A DNA stretch of 8,658 nt from Fidelibacterota bacterium (GCA_002705575.1 PAHI01000001.1:1-8658); one strand, 5' to 3'. Positions 1-8,348 are shown, counted from the stretch's first letter. The notes: generated from the letters alone by a model not told the origin. Program-made: numbers and translations.

Positions 1-9
1 AATTTATTT

Positions 10-3000
10 TTAATTTAAATAGGATGAAGTCATATTTTGATAAGCGAAAGTCTTCTCTTTACTAAAATCTTGATACCCAATATTTTTAAATTTTATTTCA
101 TCAGCCCAGGTAATTATTTTTTGTTTTTTTCTTTTCCTGGAAGAGTCTATAGTCATATTAGATAGAAATACAAAATCTTTATGAAGATCATTTCTATTTT
201 TTTTTATGATTCTAAGCTGATTAGTATTTAAGTGGGTTCTATTAGATCTATTGTTCTCTAAAAAAGTAACAAACCATACAGAGGTTCCGTCAGGAAAGAC
301 CCCAAAGTCTCTTCCTTCTACATAATTTCTATTTAGAGAATAAATAGAAATAGCCACTTCTCTAAGAGTATCATTAACATCATAAGAGTCATCTTGACTA
401 GTTTCCATATTGGGATTTTTAGTGGTATTAAACATTATATCAGTTTTATTTCCAAATAATTTATAGATATTAAATTGATTTCGATTACATTGATAATTAT
501 ATTTATTAAGTGGAACCTGAAAATTTTTATTAATATTAGGACGATTAAACCAATCTTTTATTCTGACTAATAAACTTTGACTTTTAGTTTGTTTATTGTT
601 TGCTTCGGTTGATGCCTCAACCGGATTAATGACCTTATCTTGATTATCACTAGACAATAATTTTCTCTCAACATGACAGTAATTTGATTTAGAACAATTA
701 TCTCCACCTCCGCCATCTAAAGTTAGGACTCCTTTGATGTAATTACCACCTTGTCCGTACATTTTATAGAGATTTTTGTATCTATTTTGTTCTAGTTCAC
801 CCATATCAGCATATGACATTGGATTAGCTTCACTGATTGTTCGATACCATTTATTTTTATCAAGGGTATTGTTTCCTTGTACATTTGGACAATTCTTAAA
901 TAGGTCTCTTTCGTATAGTTCATTACTTGTAGTAAATTGTGAAGATACATCTTCAGGCTCTGTGGGAACAATGTAAAAATATTTATTAAAACAGCTCTCT
1001 CCCTGAAAATCATCGCAAAAAATCTCTCTTCCCTCGTCTTTTCCTTCTTCTTCACTCACATAAGAATCTTGAGAAATGTTCACGTAACCTGTCAGATCAG
1101 TTAATGGAGAATCCACGGATGTAGACTGTTCATTCTGAGAGGCAAGAATACTTGCGGAGGTAAACCAAAGTGCTCTTCCAGTATCAGAGTGAGTAATAGA
1201 ATATTGATTTCCTTTTTTCTTTTTTATAATCCATTGACAATCAGACATCATCTCATTGAAGGTTCTTTTATCTTTAACGTCAGTAGAAATATTCAATTCT
1301 TCAAGAGTTTCCTTTTTGACGAAATATAGAGTCAGTTTTCTGATCTCTTTATTATCGTCTAAATTGGCATTAGAAAGTGGAATCCCTGTCGCTAAATTAA
1401 AGTTATTTTCTAGCTGATAGTTTATTCCAAATGATAAAAATGTTTCTGTTTTTTTATTAAAGATCATATCAGTTCCTGTTTCTGGATTGGTAAAAATGGT
1501 CCATCTAAAGTTATCACTAGGAATTTCAGAAGAGTTTTTGTTTGCGTAAAAAATTTTTCCGAATTGGGATTCTTCCCTGTAGTATAAAAATCCGATTGAG
1601 TTAGAATATAAATTATGGATATTATTGTTATTACAACATACAATATAGAGGTCGTATCCATATTCAATTAATTCTTCTTTTTCCCAATTAAGATTTTGAT
1701 AGACTACCGACAATAAAGATGTTTTTTTCTGAGGAATACTAGGAAAATTTATAAGTGAGTTTTCATTATCTTTATTCGTAGTTAAAAAGTAAGAGTATTT
1801 ATACATATTGTGGTATAATTTAATTACTCCAGGTTTATCACCCATTGAATTAATTTTAATATTTGAAACCTTTAGAGGTGCTTCGGCTATAAATATAATT
1901 GAGGTATTATATTTTTCAGGTTCATCACTTTCTTTAAACTCAATCTCAAAGTCATAAATAGGGCTTTCTCTAATTGTGTAATTAGTGTACATAGTTAAAT
2001 AGTTCTCCTTAAAATATAAAGCATTATTTGAATCCCGTAACTTATCTTTATCTTCCCATCTCTGAGTACTTAACTGCCAATCTCGGTCTTTTAAAATTCT
2101 TTCTTTCATCCCACCGGCTTGTCTAATTAGGGTTGTGTGTCTATGATCTTTTCTCCATTGCCAACGATTATTTGTATCTTTATAAAGACTATATGTTTTG
2201 GTGTTCTCCGTTATTTCTTTTAATATATCTACTTTAGTAGTAATATTTTCATAATTCTCCAACCAAATATCCTTCCCATTAATGATTGAGCCTGGCTTCA
2301 TGGTACCACTAACTCGATAATTAGATGGTTCTTCAGCAAATGAGTCTCTTGATTTACATATTGAAGGTTGAATAGTATCATTTGACCTAGTCCATTCAGT
2401 TACTTTTAGATTACTTTGGTTATTTATAGCCGGACAGTTAGGCAAGGGCTCATTTACAAACAAGGTGGCATCTTGACCAACCAAAGAAGAATAGACATCC
2501 TTCCGAGCATATTGTATTTTTTTTCTTTTAGTTTCTAAATTATCAGAGTGTTCTTTAAAGTTATAGATATTGGGGGAAGAGTAAGAACTTGAACTTGACT
2601 CAGTTTCGGTTTCAGAGGTTGATTCAGGTAGAGCTTCACAGGTTCTATAATTTTCTTCTGTTTGATTAGGTCTCCACGTGGTCCCATTATTAGGTTCCCA
2701 AAAGAGATTTTTAGTATAATTGATAGTATTTTTTTGAGCATAAATATCATTTTTTCTGTCATCCCCAGACATTCTTGAACGAGCCCAATTCATTTGCCAA
2801 TATCTATCGTGATAAGGTCTCCAATAATCAAAATTACTATATTTTTGTTGACAATTTCCCAGATTCTCATATAAAAAATTACTGTAGGCATTATATCTTA
2901 CATTAAGTGGAGCATAATTTATGTCTATCCCACCCCTGGTATCAGAAACACTTCCACTACTTTGGTAATTATTTCCAGCATATCCAGCCAATCTATTTTT

Positions 3001-3879
3001 TTGCCATTTATAAACATGATTCACGTCTTCAAGACTTTCTTGATTAATATTATAGGGTGGAAACGAGGAACCATTAAACCAAACATTATAAGCTCGTAGA
3101 TAAGCTCTCATACTACCCATTAAAGGTCCATTTGGATACCAAGCTATTAATACCCTCAGATATTCCAAGGTATACCAACTTGAATAAATTGCTCTCCAGA
3201 AATTACTATTAGAGGCTCTAAAATTATTGTTTAGGTCTGAGTTTCCAATATCACTGTAGTCTCCAGGATTATAAACATATCTTGCTAATCGGTTTCTTAA
3301 ATTTATGAGATCTTGATTTGAACTTCCTCTGGTATCGTTAACATCAACTTGATAATAGTTATTTACATAATCATTAGCTGATTTAATATCACTTAAAATT
3401 GTATGACAATTATTGACAATCCTCATACAATTATCAGCTCGACTTCTATCAAAATCACCATCAAATCTGGTTGACCAAGGGTGTTGACTGGCTTTATCAA
3501 TGTATCTTTTGAAATTATTAGAGAGATCTCTGAGGTAAGTTTCTAATTTGTCAGCATAGTTTTCTTGGTTACTAAAGTTTCCAAAATCATAACCTTTTAA
3601 TGTATTAATGTAATCTTGAGAAAACTTAACTATGGTATTTGTTTTTCCATTATTCCATTTTCTGGCTCTATTTTGAGGAATATTTCGTCCATCTCTATCA
3701 CACCCATATAACCTACATGATTTCATAGGATTTTTAAACATTCTATCAGCATTCGGGAATCTACAACCATCACAAACATTATCAAAGGACTCCCTAATCT
3801 TCGGTGATTTCTTACTTATTAAAAAAAGGATTGATATTATTATAACTATTAAAATGGTTCCTGAAATTATTGTGTTCAT
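10..3879 (-). CDS. Large membrane-anchored protein of unknown family, paralogue copy 1 (1289 aa)
   Basis: I do not recognise this family. The ATG at 3879 is chosen. An upstream in-frame TTG at 3897 would add six residues but is an unlikely start in a eukaryotic virus. Residues 4-22 form one hydrophobic helix, followed by a Lys/Arg-rich stretch ending in RESF and by cysteines at 36, 39, 55 and 60. No other membrane segment is evident. Landmarks shared with the neighbouring paralogue are GDYSD (206-210), NFWRAI around W228, YENLGNC ending at C343, NFKEHSDN (440-447), LKDRDW (596-601), SPIYDFE (639-645), a beta-trefoil-like region about 764-930, GGGG (1056-1059), and a Tyr/Asp/Gly-rich block 1127-1204. 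Features only in this copy are a Ser/Glu/Thr tract (418-436), a short Trp/Arg insertion (about 567-580) and a basic RKRKKQK cluster (1248-1254). Lys/Arg directly after the helix, with an uncharged N-terminus, would by the positive-inside rule put the bulk of the protein on the cytosolic or virion-interior side. A structural virion or membrane role is inference. The coding call itself is very secure. Confidence 0.95.
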   Translation of the reverse strand: MNTIISGTILIVIIISILFLISKKSPKIRESFDNVCDGCRFPNADRMFKNPMKSCRLYGCDRDGRNIPQNRARKWNNGKTNTIVKFSQDYINTLKGYDFGNFSNQENYADKLETYLRDLSNNFKRYIDKASQHPWSTRFDGDFDRSRADNCMRIVNNCHTILSDIKSANDYVNNYYQVDVNDTRGSSNQDLINLRNRLARYVYNPGDYSDIGNSDLNNNFRASNSNFWRAIYSSWYTLEYLRVLIAWYPNGPLMGSMRAYLRAYNVWFNGSSFPPYNINQESLEDVNHVYKWQKNRLAGYAGNNYQSSGSVSDTRGGIDINYAPLNVRYNAYSNFLYENLGNCQQKYSNFDYWRPYHDRYWQMNWARSRMSGDDRKNDIYAQKNTINYTKNLFWEPNNGTTWRPNQTEENYRTCEALPESTSETETESSSSSYSSPNIYNFKEHSDNLETKRKKIQYARKDVYSSLVGQDATLFVNEPLPNCPAINNQSNLKVTEWTRSNDTIQPSICKSRDSFAEEPSNYRVSGTMKPGSIINGKDIWLENYENITTKVDILKEITENTKTYSLYKDTNNRWQWRKDHRHTTLIRQAGGMKERILKDRDWQLSTQRWEDKDKLRDSNNALYFKENYLTMYTNYTIRESPIYDFEIEFKESDEPEKYNTSIIFIAEAPLKVSNIKINSMGDKPGVIKLYHNMYKYSYFLTTNKDNENSLINFPSIPQKKTSLLSVVYQNLNWEKEELIEYGYDLYIVCCNNNNIHNLYSNSIGFLYYREESQFGKIFYANKNSSEIPSDNFRWTIFTNPETGTDMIFNKKTETFLSFGINYQLENNFNLATGIPLSNANLDDNKEIRKLTLYFVKKETLEELNISTDVKDKRTFNEMMSDCQWIIKKKKGNQYSITHSDTGRALWFTSASILASQNEQSTSVDSPLTDLTGYVNISQDSYVSEEEGKDEGREIFCDDFQGESCFNKYFYIVPTEPEDVSSQFTTSNELYERDLFKNCPNVQGNNTLDKNKWYRTISEANPMSYADMGELEQNRYKNLYKMYGQGGNYIKGVLTLDGGGGDNCSKSNYCHVERKLLSSDNQDKVINPVEASTEANNKQTKSQSLLVRIKDWFNRPNINKNFQVPLNKYNYQCNRNQFNIYKLFGNKTDIMFNTTKNPNMETSQDDSYDVNDTLREVAISIYSLNRNYVEGRDFGVFPDGTSVWFVTFLENNRSNRTHLNTNQLRIIKKNRNDLHKDFVFLSNMTIDSSRKRKKQKIITWADEIKFKNIGYQDFSKEKTFAYQNMTSSYLN

Positions 3880-3895
3880 CTCAATTATTATTAAC

Positions 3896-3903
3896 AAATA
3901 TTT
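3896..3903 (-). promoter_or_regulatory. AAATATTT box before the copy 1 gene
   Basis: A perfect AAATATTT lies 16 bases before the ATG at 3879. A matching box sits 17 bases before the ATG of the 151-residue gene, and a degenerate version 16 bases before the 1279-residue gene. AAATATTT is the motif reported as a promoter element in Marseilleviridae. It could equally be a generic A/T-rich initiator. It also occurs by chance inside coding sequence here (for example near 977, 6379 and 7978), so only the constant spacing gives it weight. Confidence 0.4.
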
Positions 3904-3958
3904 TAATAAATGTTAATAACTTTCTTTTTTAAATAAACTGTAAAAAAAAATATAAATA

Positions 3959-3971
3959 CCCTTAAGTAGGG
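3959..3971 (-). terminator. Possible short GC hairpin over the copy 2 stop codon
   Basis: CCCT (3959-3962) and AGGG (3968-3971) form a 4-bp inverted repeat with a 5-base loop, overlapping the stop codon at 3962-3964. It stands out only because runs of C and G are rare here. The stem does not extend further, so this is a weak candidate for a hairpin-type transcript end. Confidence 0.2.
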
Positions 3972-6900
3972 AGATCTATTATTTGATTATTATAGGCATA
4001 AACTTTCCGTTCATTACAGTCGAAACCAGCATATTTAAATTTGAGTCTATCATCCCAAAATAATAATTTTTGTTTTGATATTAGATTAGTGACGGATGCC
4101 ATGTTGGCTAATGTAACATAATTTGTGAATATGGTATTGGCATTCCCAGTAACTATTCTTAATTTAGAATAATTTAAATAAGTCTTACTATCCCTACCAT
4201 TATCTAAGACATTTCTAAACCAAATTGAGGTTCCTCCGGGAAAAATTCCAAAATCTCTCCCTTCTATGTATTGACTATTGGTAGAGTAAATCTTTAGAGC
4301 TATTTTTCGATTCGAATCGTTATCAGCATAACTGTCATCTTGAATGGTCTCTAAATTAGGATTTTTGGTAGAGTCAAATGTTTGTTTTAATTGATTTCCA
4401 TATACCTTATAGATATTTATTTCATCTCTGGTACATTTATAATTGTATTTTCTTAAAGGAACACTTACTGTTTTATTTCTATTCCTATTTCTTTTATTTT
4501 TATAAGAAACAGTCATATTTTTGCTCCCCGTTTGTTTATTTGAGGGTTGACTGGTCTGAATAACCGAATTGACATTTCGGTCAGAGGTGTCACTTGTTAG
4601 GAGACTTTTAGTAACATGACAAAAGTTTGAAGTAGCACAATTACTACCTCCTCCACCCCTCAGAGATAAAACACCGCTTTTATAATTTTGTCCATCTCCA
4701 TATAATTGGTAAAGATTACTAAATTCATTTTGTTCGGGATTATTTATGTCAGCATATGAATACTTATTATTAGAATCATAGGTTCCAAACCACTTACTAT
4801 TGGTAAGTGTATTGTTCCCTTGTTGATTAGAGCATTGAGAAAATAGATTAGTAGGTAAACTCTCAACAGATAAAGTGGAGGTAATATCTTCAGGAGAAGA
4901 TGGAGCAAAGTAGAAATTTACATTGTAACAATCGCTGGTTGAGGATTTATCACAGTAAGAACCACTTATATTTTGTTGTTCCTCTTCAGTCTCTTGGCTA
5001 ATTGGCTCTGTAAAATTAATATATCCATTAACTGAAGTAAGAGGAGCAGTCAAACTATCTGAGTCAGAAGATGTTGATGAACTAGTGCTTAATTGAAAAC
5101 TATTAGCTGTAAACCATAATACTCTACCAGTAATATGGGTAATAGTGTATTGATTATTACCCAAACTTTTAATATACCAACTACAATCATTTAACATGCC
5201 AGTGTAAGTTTGATTGTCATTATAATCATCTGAGTTTTTATAAGTTTCAAAATCTGTAAAAGATAAGAAATACAAAGTATTTTTTCGAATTTCTAAATTA
5301 TCATTTAGGTTCTCATTAGCTATTGGGATTCCTGTACTTAAACCATAATTACTTTCTAATCGATAGTATATTCCTAATCCTAAGAATGTTTTTGAATTTT
5401 TATTATATATCATATAAGTGTTAGTACTCGGATTTTTTACAAGCGTCCACTTAAAGTCATCTTCAACCGTATTATTATCATCTTTGCTACCAAAATATAA
5501 CTTTCCAAATTGAGAACCTGAGTGATAATAAAGAAAACCATTTGAAGATGAATATATATCATTATGATCTTGCATTTTACTACATATGATATTTATATCA
5601 TAGCCATAATGGATCATTTCATCTAGATCCCAGGTCAAGTTATTGTAAATTACTGAAAGTATCGGTGAATTTACCCCCTTTATTGGAGGTAAAGAAATTG
5701 AAGTGACTGGTTCAGTTAGATAATCAGTATATTGATACATATTTTTATAGAGACGGATACAACCTTTATGACCTACTGAGGATTTTATTTGAATATTAGA
5801 CACCGTGGTGTTGCTATCGTCACTATTAACTAAGATTAAGGAAGACCTAAACACCATCTCATTACCATTCATGGTGAATGATAATTCAAAATCATAAATT
5901 GGACTGTCCATTAACTTGAGACTATTGAACATTTCTAAATACTTATCCACAAAGTAAATACTATTATTAGTAACTTTATTTGAATTCATATTCTCCCATT
6001 CATGGGTACTAAGGTTCCAATCTCTATCTTTTAGTATTTCACCCATTAAACTCCCCGATTGTCTCATTAAATCAGTATGAGTGCTATCTTTAGAGTTATA
6101 ATTGAAACTATTTTCAGTGATAGTTTTAAGTTGTTTAACTTTCTCTTTCATAGTTCTATAATTATCAATCCAAATATCTTGTCCATTAACAATATATCCA
6201 GCCTTCATTTTCCCTGATATATCTTCTGAAGTCCCTATTCTATAACTGGATTTCTCAGAATCAAAGGAGTTCTTAGAAAGACATTCATTGTCTTGATTAG
6301 AGTCTATAGACCGTGTCCATGAAGTTATTGGTAAGTTTTCTTGATTATCCACCACCGGACAGACACTAAGATTCTCAGAAATATTTTGTGATACCACATC
6401 CTCACCATACATAGATGAATAGACGTCTCTTCTGGCGTACTGAATTTGTTTTCTCTTTAACTCGACATTATCAGAATATTCCTTAAAATTAAAGACACCT
6501 GAAGTAGTATTACTTATTTTTCCGTTGACAACCATATTACATTGACTGTAGTTACTTTCTTCAAGATTTGGTCTCCAAGTTGACGTGCTATCATTCCAAA
6601 ATACATTTTTAGCGTTATTAACAGATGATTTTTGGGCCTCGGTATCTGAGTTAAAATAAGATGTTTCTAAACTAGTCTTGGCATCATTCATGGAATTAAA
6701 TCTAGTGGTTGTTTGAGACCAATTGTCAATAGTGTCATTGTAAAGATTATTGCAATTTCCTAAATTTTCATAAAAATAATTATTATAAGCAGTTTCTCTT
6801 ACCTTTCTCGCCAATAGGCTACTATCAGTTACATTACTGTCTTGAATTACATTATTGGGAAGATATTTATCTCCGGCATATCCATCCATGTAAGTTTTAA

Positions 6901-7801
6901 AATACTTATAGACATGATTATTACTATAATTATTTACATTTATTTGTTTTATCTTTCCACCCGTGAAATAACCTTCATAATTTTTCATAGAATTTCTCAT
7001 TGTTCCTAAATCAGGTATAGAAGATGATGAAATGATTCCTTGATATTTCAAAATCAAATCTCCTAAATATTGTAACATATGATGAGTATAGTCAATGGCT
7101 TTCCAAAAATCGGTGTTTGAGGACCGATGGTTGTTTCCCCCTAAATTAGAGTTTTTGTCACTGTAATCTCCGTTTGAATTGAAATAATTGTAGAATCTAT
7201 CAACAATTGGCTTAAAATTAGTATTATAATTTAAATCATTTAGATCAGAAACTTTAATTTTATAGTATGTATTTATTAACTCATAGGCACTAATCAATTC
7301 ATTTAAAACATTGTTCTGTTGCTTAATAGCTTCATAACGATTATCTAAATCTGCTGCTACCCCCTCACCAGGAAAACCCCATTGAGATGCTGTCATGTTA
7401 CTAATCATATTCCAGGCACTACTATTAAGAGTATTTCGAACACTTATGAGACTAGAAAGATAATTACTACTATGATTGAACTGAAAGCTTGCCCCTTTGA
7501 GATAACTATTATAATAATTATAGTAGGGCATCATCGCAGTAACTTTCTTACTATCCCAAGCATTACCAAGTCTTTCTCTTTCAGAAGGCGGGCATCCATT
7601 ACTTATATAACATTTAAGCTCACCTCCTTTTATACCTGTTTTAAAATAATTATCCCAAAGATTATTATTACAATCAATGGAACAAGTACTTGAAAATGAT
7701 TCCTTTTTTTTTGAATACTTTAAGGAAAAGATAATTACACACATGATTACAATTATCAATAAAATACTGATACTTAAGATAGAATATCTCTTATCAAACA
7801 T
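3962..7801 (-). CDS. Large membrane-anchored protein of unknown family, paralogue copy 2 (1279 aa)
   Basis: This is a full-length paralogue of the gene immediately downstream. The family is not recognised. It starts at ATG 7801 with the short charged lead MFDKRYS, then a hydrophobic helix at about 8-28, then KYSKKKESF and cysteines at 40, 44, 64 and 70. The four-cysteine pattern matches copy 1 in order, but the spacings are longer. Landmarks are collinear with copy 1: NFWKAI around W233, YENLGNC ending at C350, NFKEYSDN (438-445), LKDRDW (590-595), a beta-trefoil-like region with W785, W875 and TGRVLWF around W896, GGGG (1049-1052), and a strongly conserved block 1119-1196. Over that last block I count 47 identities in 78 ungapped positions. 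The copy has a Ser/Thr/Asp-rich linker after the trefoil-like region where copy 1 is Ser/Gln/Glu-rich. It lacks copy 1's acidic Ser tract and its basic RKRKKQK cluster. Both copies are intact, so both are probably under selection. A virion or membrane structural role is inference. Confidence 0.95.
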   Translation of the reverse strand: MFDKRYSILSISILLIIVIMCVIIFSLKYSKKKESFSSTCSIDCNNNLWDNYFKTGIKGGELKCYISNGCPPSERERLGNAWDSKKVTAMMPYYNYYNSYLKGASFQFNHSSNYLSSLISVRNTLNSSAWNMISNMTASQWGFPGEGVAADLDNRYEAIKQQNNVLNELISAYELINTYYKIKVSDLNDLNYNTNFKPIVDRFYNYFNSNGDYSDKNSNLGGNNHRSSNTDFWKAIDYTHHMLQYLGDLILKYQGIISSSSIPDLGTMRNSMKNYEGYFTGGKIKQINVNNYSNNHVYKYFKTYMDGYAGDKYLPNNVIQDSNVTDSSLLARKVRETAYNNYFYENLGNCNNLYNDTIDNWSQTTTRFNSMNDAKTSLETSYFNSDTEAQKSSVNNAKNVFWNDSTSTWRPNLEESNYSQCNMVVNGKISNTTSGVFNFKEYSDNVELKRKQIQYARRDVYSSMYGEDVVSQNISENLSVCPVVDNQENLPITSWTRSIDSNQDNECLSKNSFDSEKSSYRIGTSEDISGKMKAGYIVNGQDIWIDNYRTMKEKVKQLKTITENSFNYNSKDSTHTDLMRQSGSLMGEILKDRDWNLSTHEWENMNSNKVTNNSIYFVDKYLEMFNSLKLMDSPIYDFELSFTMNGNEMVFRSSLILVNSDDSNTTVSNIQIKSSVGHKGCIRLYKNMYQYTDYLTEPVTSISLPPIKGVNSPILSVIYNNLTWDLDEMIHYGYDINIICSKMQDHNDIYSSSNGFLYYHSGSQFGKLYFGSKDDNNTVEDDFKWTLVKNPSTNTYMIYNKNSKTFLGLGIYYRLESNYGLSTGIPIANENLNDNLEIRKNTLYFLSFTDFETYKNSDDYNDNQTYTGMLNDCSWYIKSLGNNQYTITHITGRVLWFTANSFQLSTSSSTSSDSDSLTAPLTSVNGYINFTEPISQETEEEQQNISGSYCDKSSTSDCYNVNFYFAPSSPEDITSTLSVESLPTNLFSQCSNQQGNNTLTNSKWFGTYDSNNKYSYADINNPEQNEFSNLYQLYGDGQNYKSGVLSLRGGGGSNCATSNFCHVTKSLLTSDTSDRNVNSVIQTSQPSNKQTGSKNMTVSYKNKRNRNRNKTVSVPLRKYNYKCTRDEINIYKVYGNQLKQTFDSTKNPNLETIQDDSYADNDSNRKIALKIYSTNSQYIEGRDFGIFPGGTSIWFRNVLDNGRDSKTYLNYSKLRIVTGNANTIFTNYVTLANMASVTNLISKQKLLFWDDRLKFKYAGFDCNERKVYAYNNQIIDLPT

Positions 7802-7817
7802 AATTTCCCTTTAATTA

Positions 7818-7825
7818 AAATACTC
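7818..7825 (-). promoter_or_regulatory. Degenerate AAATATTT-like box (GAGTATTT) before the copy 2 gene
   Basis: The minus strand reads GAGTATTT, which differs from AAATATTT at two positions. It lies 16 bases before the ATG at 7801, the same spacing as the perfect boxes of the two other complete genes. The degeneracy could mean a weaker or differently timed promoter, or that the match is fortuitous. Confidence 0.25.
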
Positions 7826-7875
7826 AAAGATTTTAATTAGAACAAAATATCAAAAAAAATTAATTTCCTTATTTT

Positions 7876-8331
7876 TTATTTTTTATTTTTTTTTCTCTTG
7901 AGTTTATTTCGTGTGAGTGTTCCTCGATTATCTTGAATAAAATCTACAAAATTATTAGCTTGATTACTATTATTATTAAAATATTTATTACATAGGCTAA
8001 ATAGCAATACCTTACTGAGAGGTTTTTTTTGCTTGGTTTCAGTTAAAATCAACTGACCATCATTAATATTAAAATGGGGGATTTCTTTGGATTTCATAAA
8101 TTCAGTAATAAATTCCTGAAGTTCTTTCTTTTTTTTTTTTCTTTCTCTTAGAGCTTTATTAAGCTTTTCAATCTCGTCATCAATTGATAGCCACTCTTTA
8201 ATTACTTGTTGAGCCTGACTCATATCATTATTACTCAAAGCGACTTGAGTGTTATTTTGAGAGCTCTCATTAGCTTGAACATTAGATAATGGATTCATAC
8301 TTGTCAAAGGACTTTCAAAAAATTGATTCAT
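7876..8331 (-). CDS. DUF5760-like small giant-virus protein (151 aa)
   Basis: Residues 1-40 are a polar, Asn/Ser/Gln-rich leader, probably disordered. Residues about 41-80 form a long charged amphipathic helix containing KEWLSIDDEIEKLNKALRER and a run of lysines. This is followed by a short NINDGQLIL strand (88-96), a KKPLSK turn (102-107), a second helix with LCNKYF, and a basic tail (141-151). The order W-L-x-x-D-D-E-I-x-x-L-x-x-A-L-R-E-R-K-K-K, a small strand with D-G-x-L, then K-K-P-L, matches my memory of DUF5760, a family of uncharacterised proteins of nucleocytoplasmic large DNA viruses. Function is unknown. The Lys-rich helix and tail would suit binding to nucleic acid or to an acidic partner (inference). 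The ATG at 8331 has a perfect AAATATTT box 17 bases upstream. Codons for the lysine run create an uninterrupted run of twelve T (plus strand, 8129-8140). The reading frame is intact on both sides of it. Confidence 0.85.
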   Translation of the reverse strand: MNQFFESPLTSMNPLSNVQANESSQNNTQVALSNNDMSQAQQVIKEWLSIDDEIEKLNKALRERKKKKKELQEFITEFMKSKEIPHFNINDGQLILTETKQKKPLSKVLLFSLCNKYFNNNSNQANNFVDFIQDNRGTLTRNKLKRKKNKK

Positions 8332-8348
8332 TTTTAAAGATTAATAAT

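Noticed and set aside
2..20. ATTTA/TAAAT inverted repeat and ATTTAAAT palindrome at the end of the 1289-residue gene
   Set aside because: The stems are short and A/T-only, and the region downstream is cut off by the window edge, so nothing can be concluded.
792..2762. Several minus-strand 67-87 codon frames within the 1289-residue gene, and small plus-strand frames
   Set aside because: All are out-of-frame shadows inside a gene whose own frame is conserved with its paralogue.
3880..3897. Upstream TTG start for the 1289-residue protein, adding six residues
   Set aside because: The ATG at 3879 puts the membrane helix at residue 4, matches the N-terminal layout of the paralogue, and fits ATG use in eukaryotic viruses. 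The TTG would also overlap the AAATATTT box.
7382..7693. Plus-strand open frame of 103 codons
   Set aside because: It lies entirely antisense to the conserved N-terminal region of the 1279-residue protein, has low-complexity Ile/Thr content, and has no recognisable family.
7802..7812. AAAGGGAAATT before the ATG of the 1279-residue gene as a Shine-Dalgarno site
   Set aside because: The other complete genes have nothing similar (ATTGAG and TTTAAAA precede their ATGs), so a bacterial or phage reading is not supported.
7854..7877. AAAAAAT/ATTTTTT inverted repeat near the stop of the 151-residue gene as a terminator hairpin
   Set aside because: It consists only of homopolymer runs with a 10-base loop, which are expected by chance in this composition.
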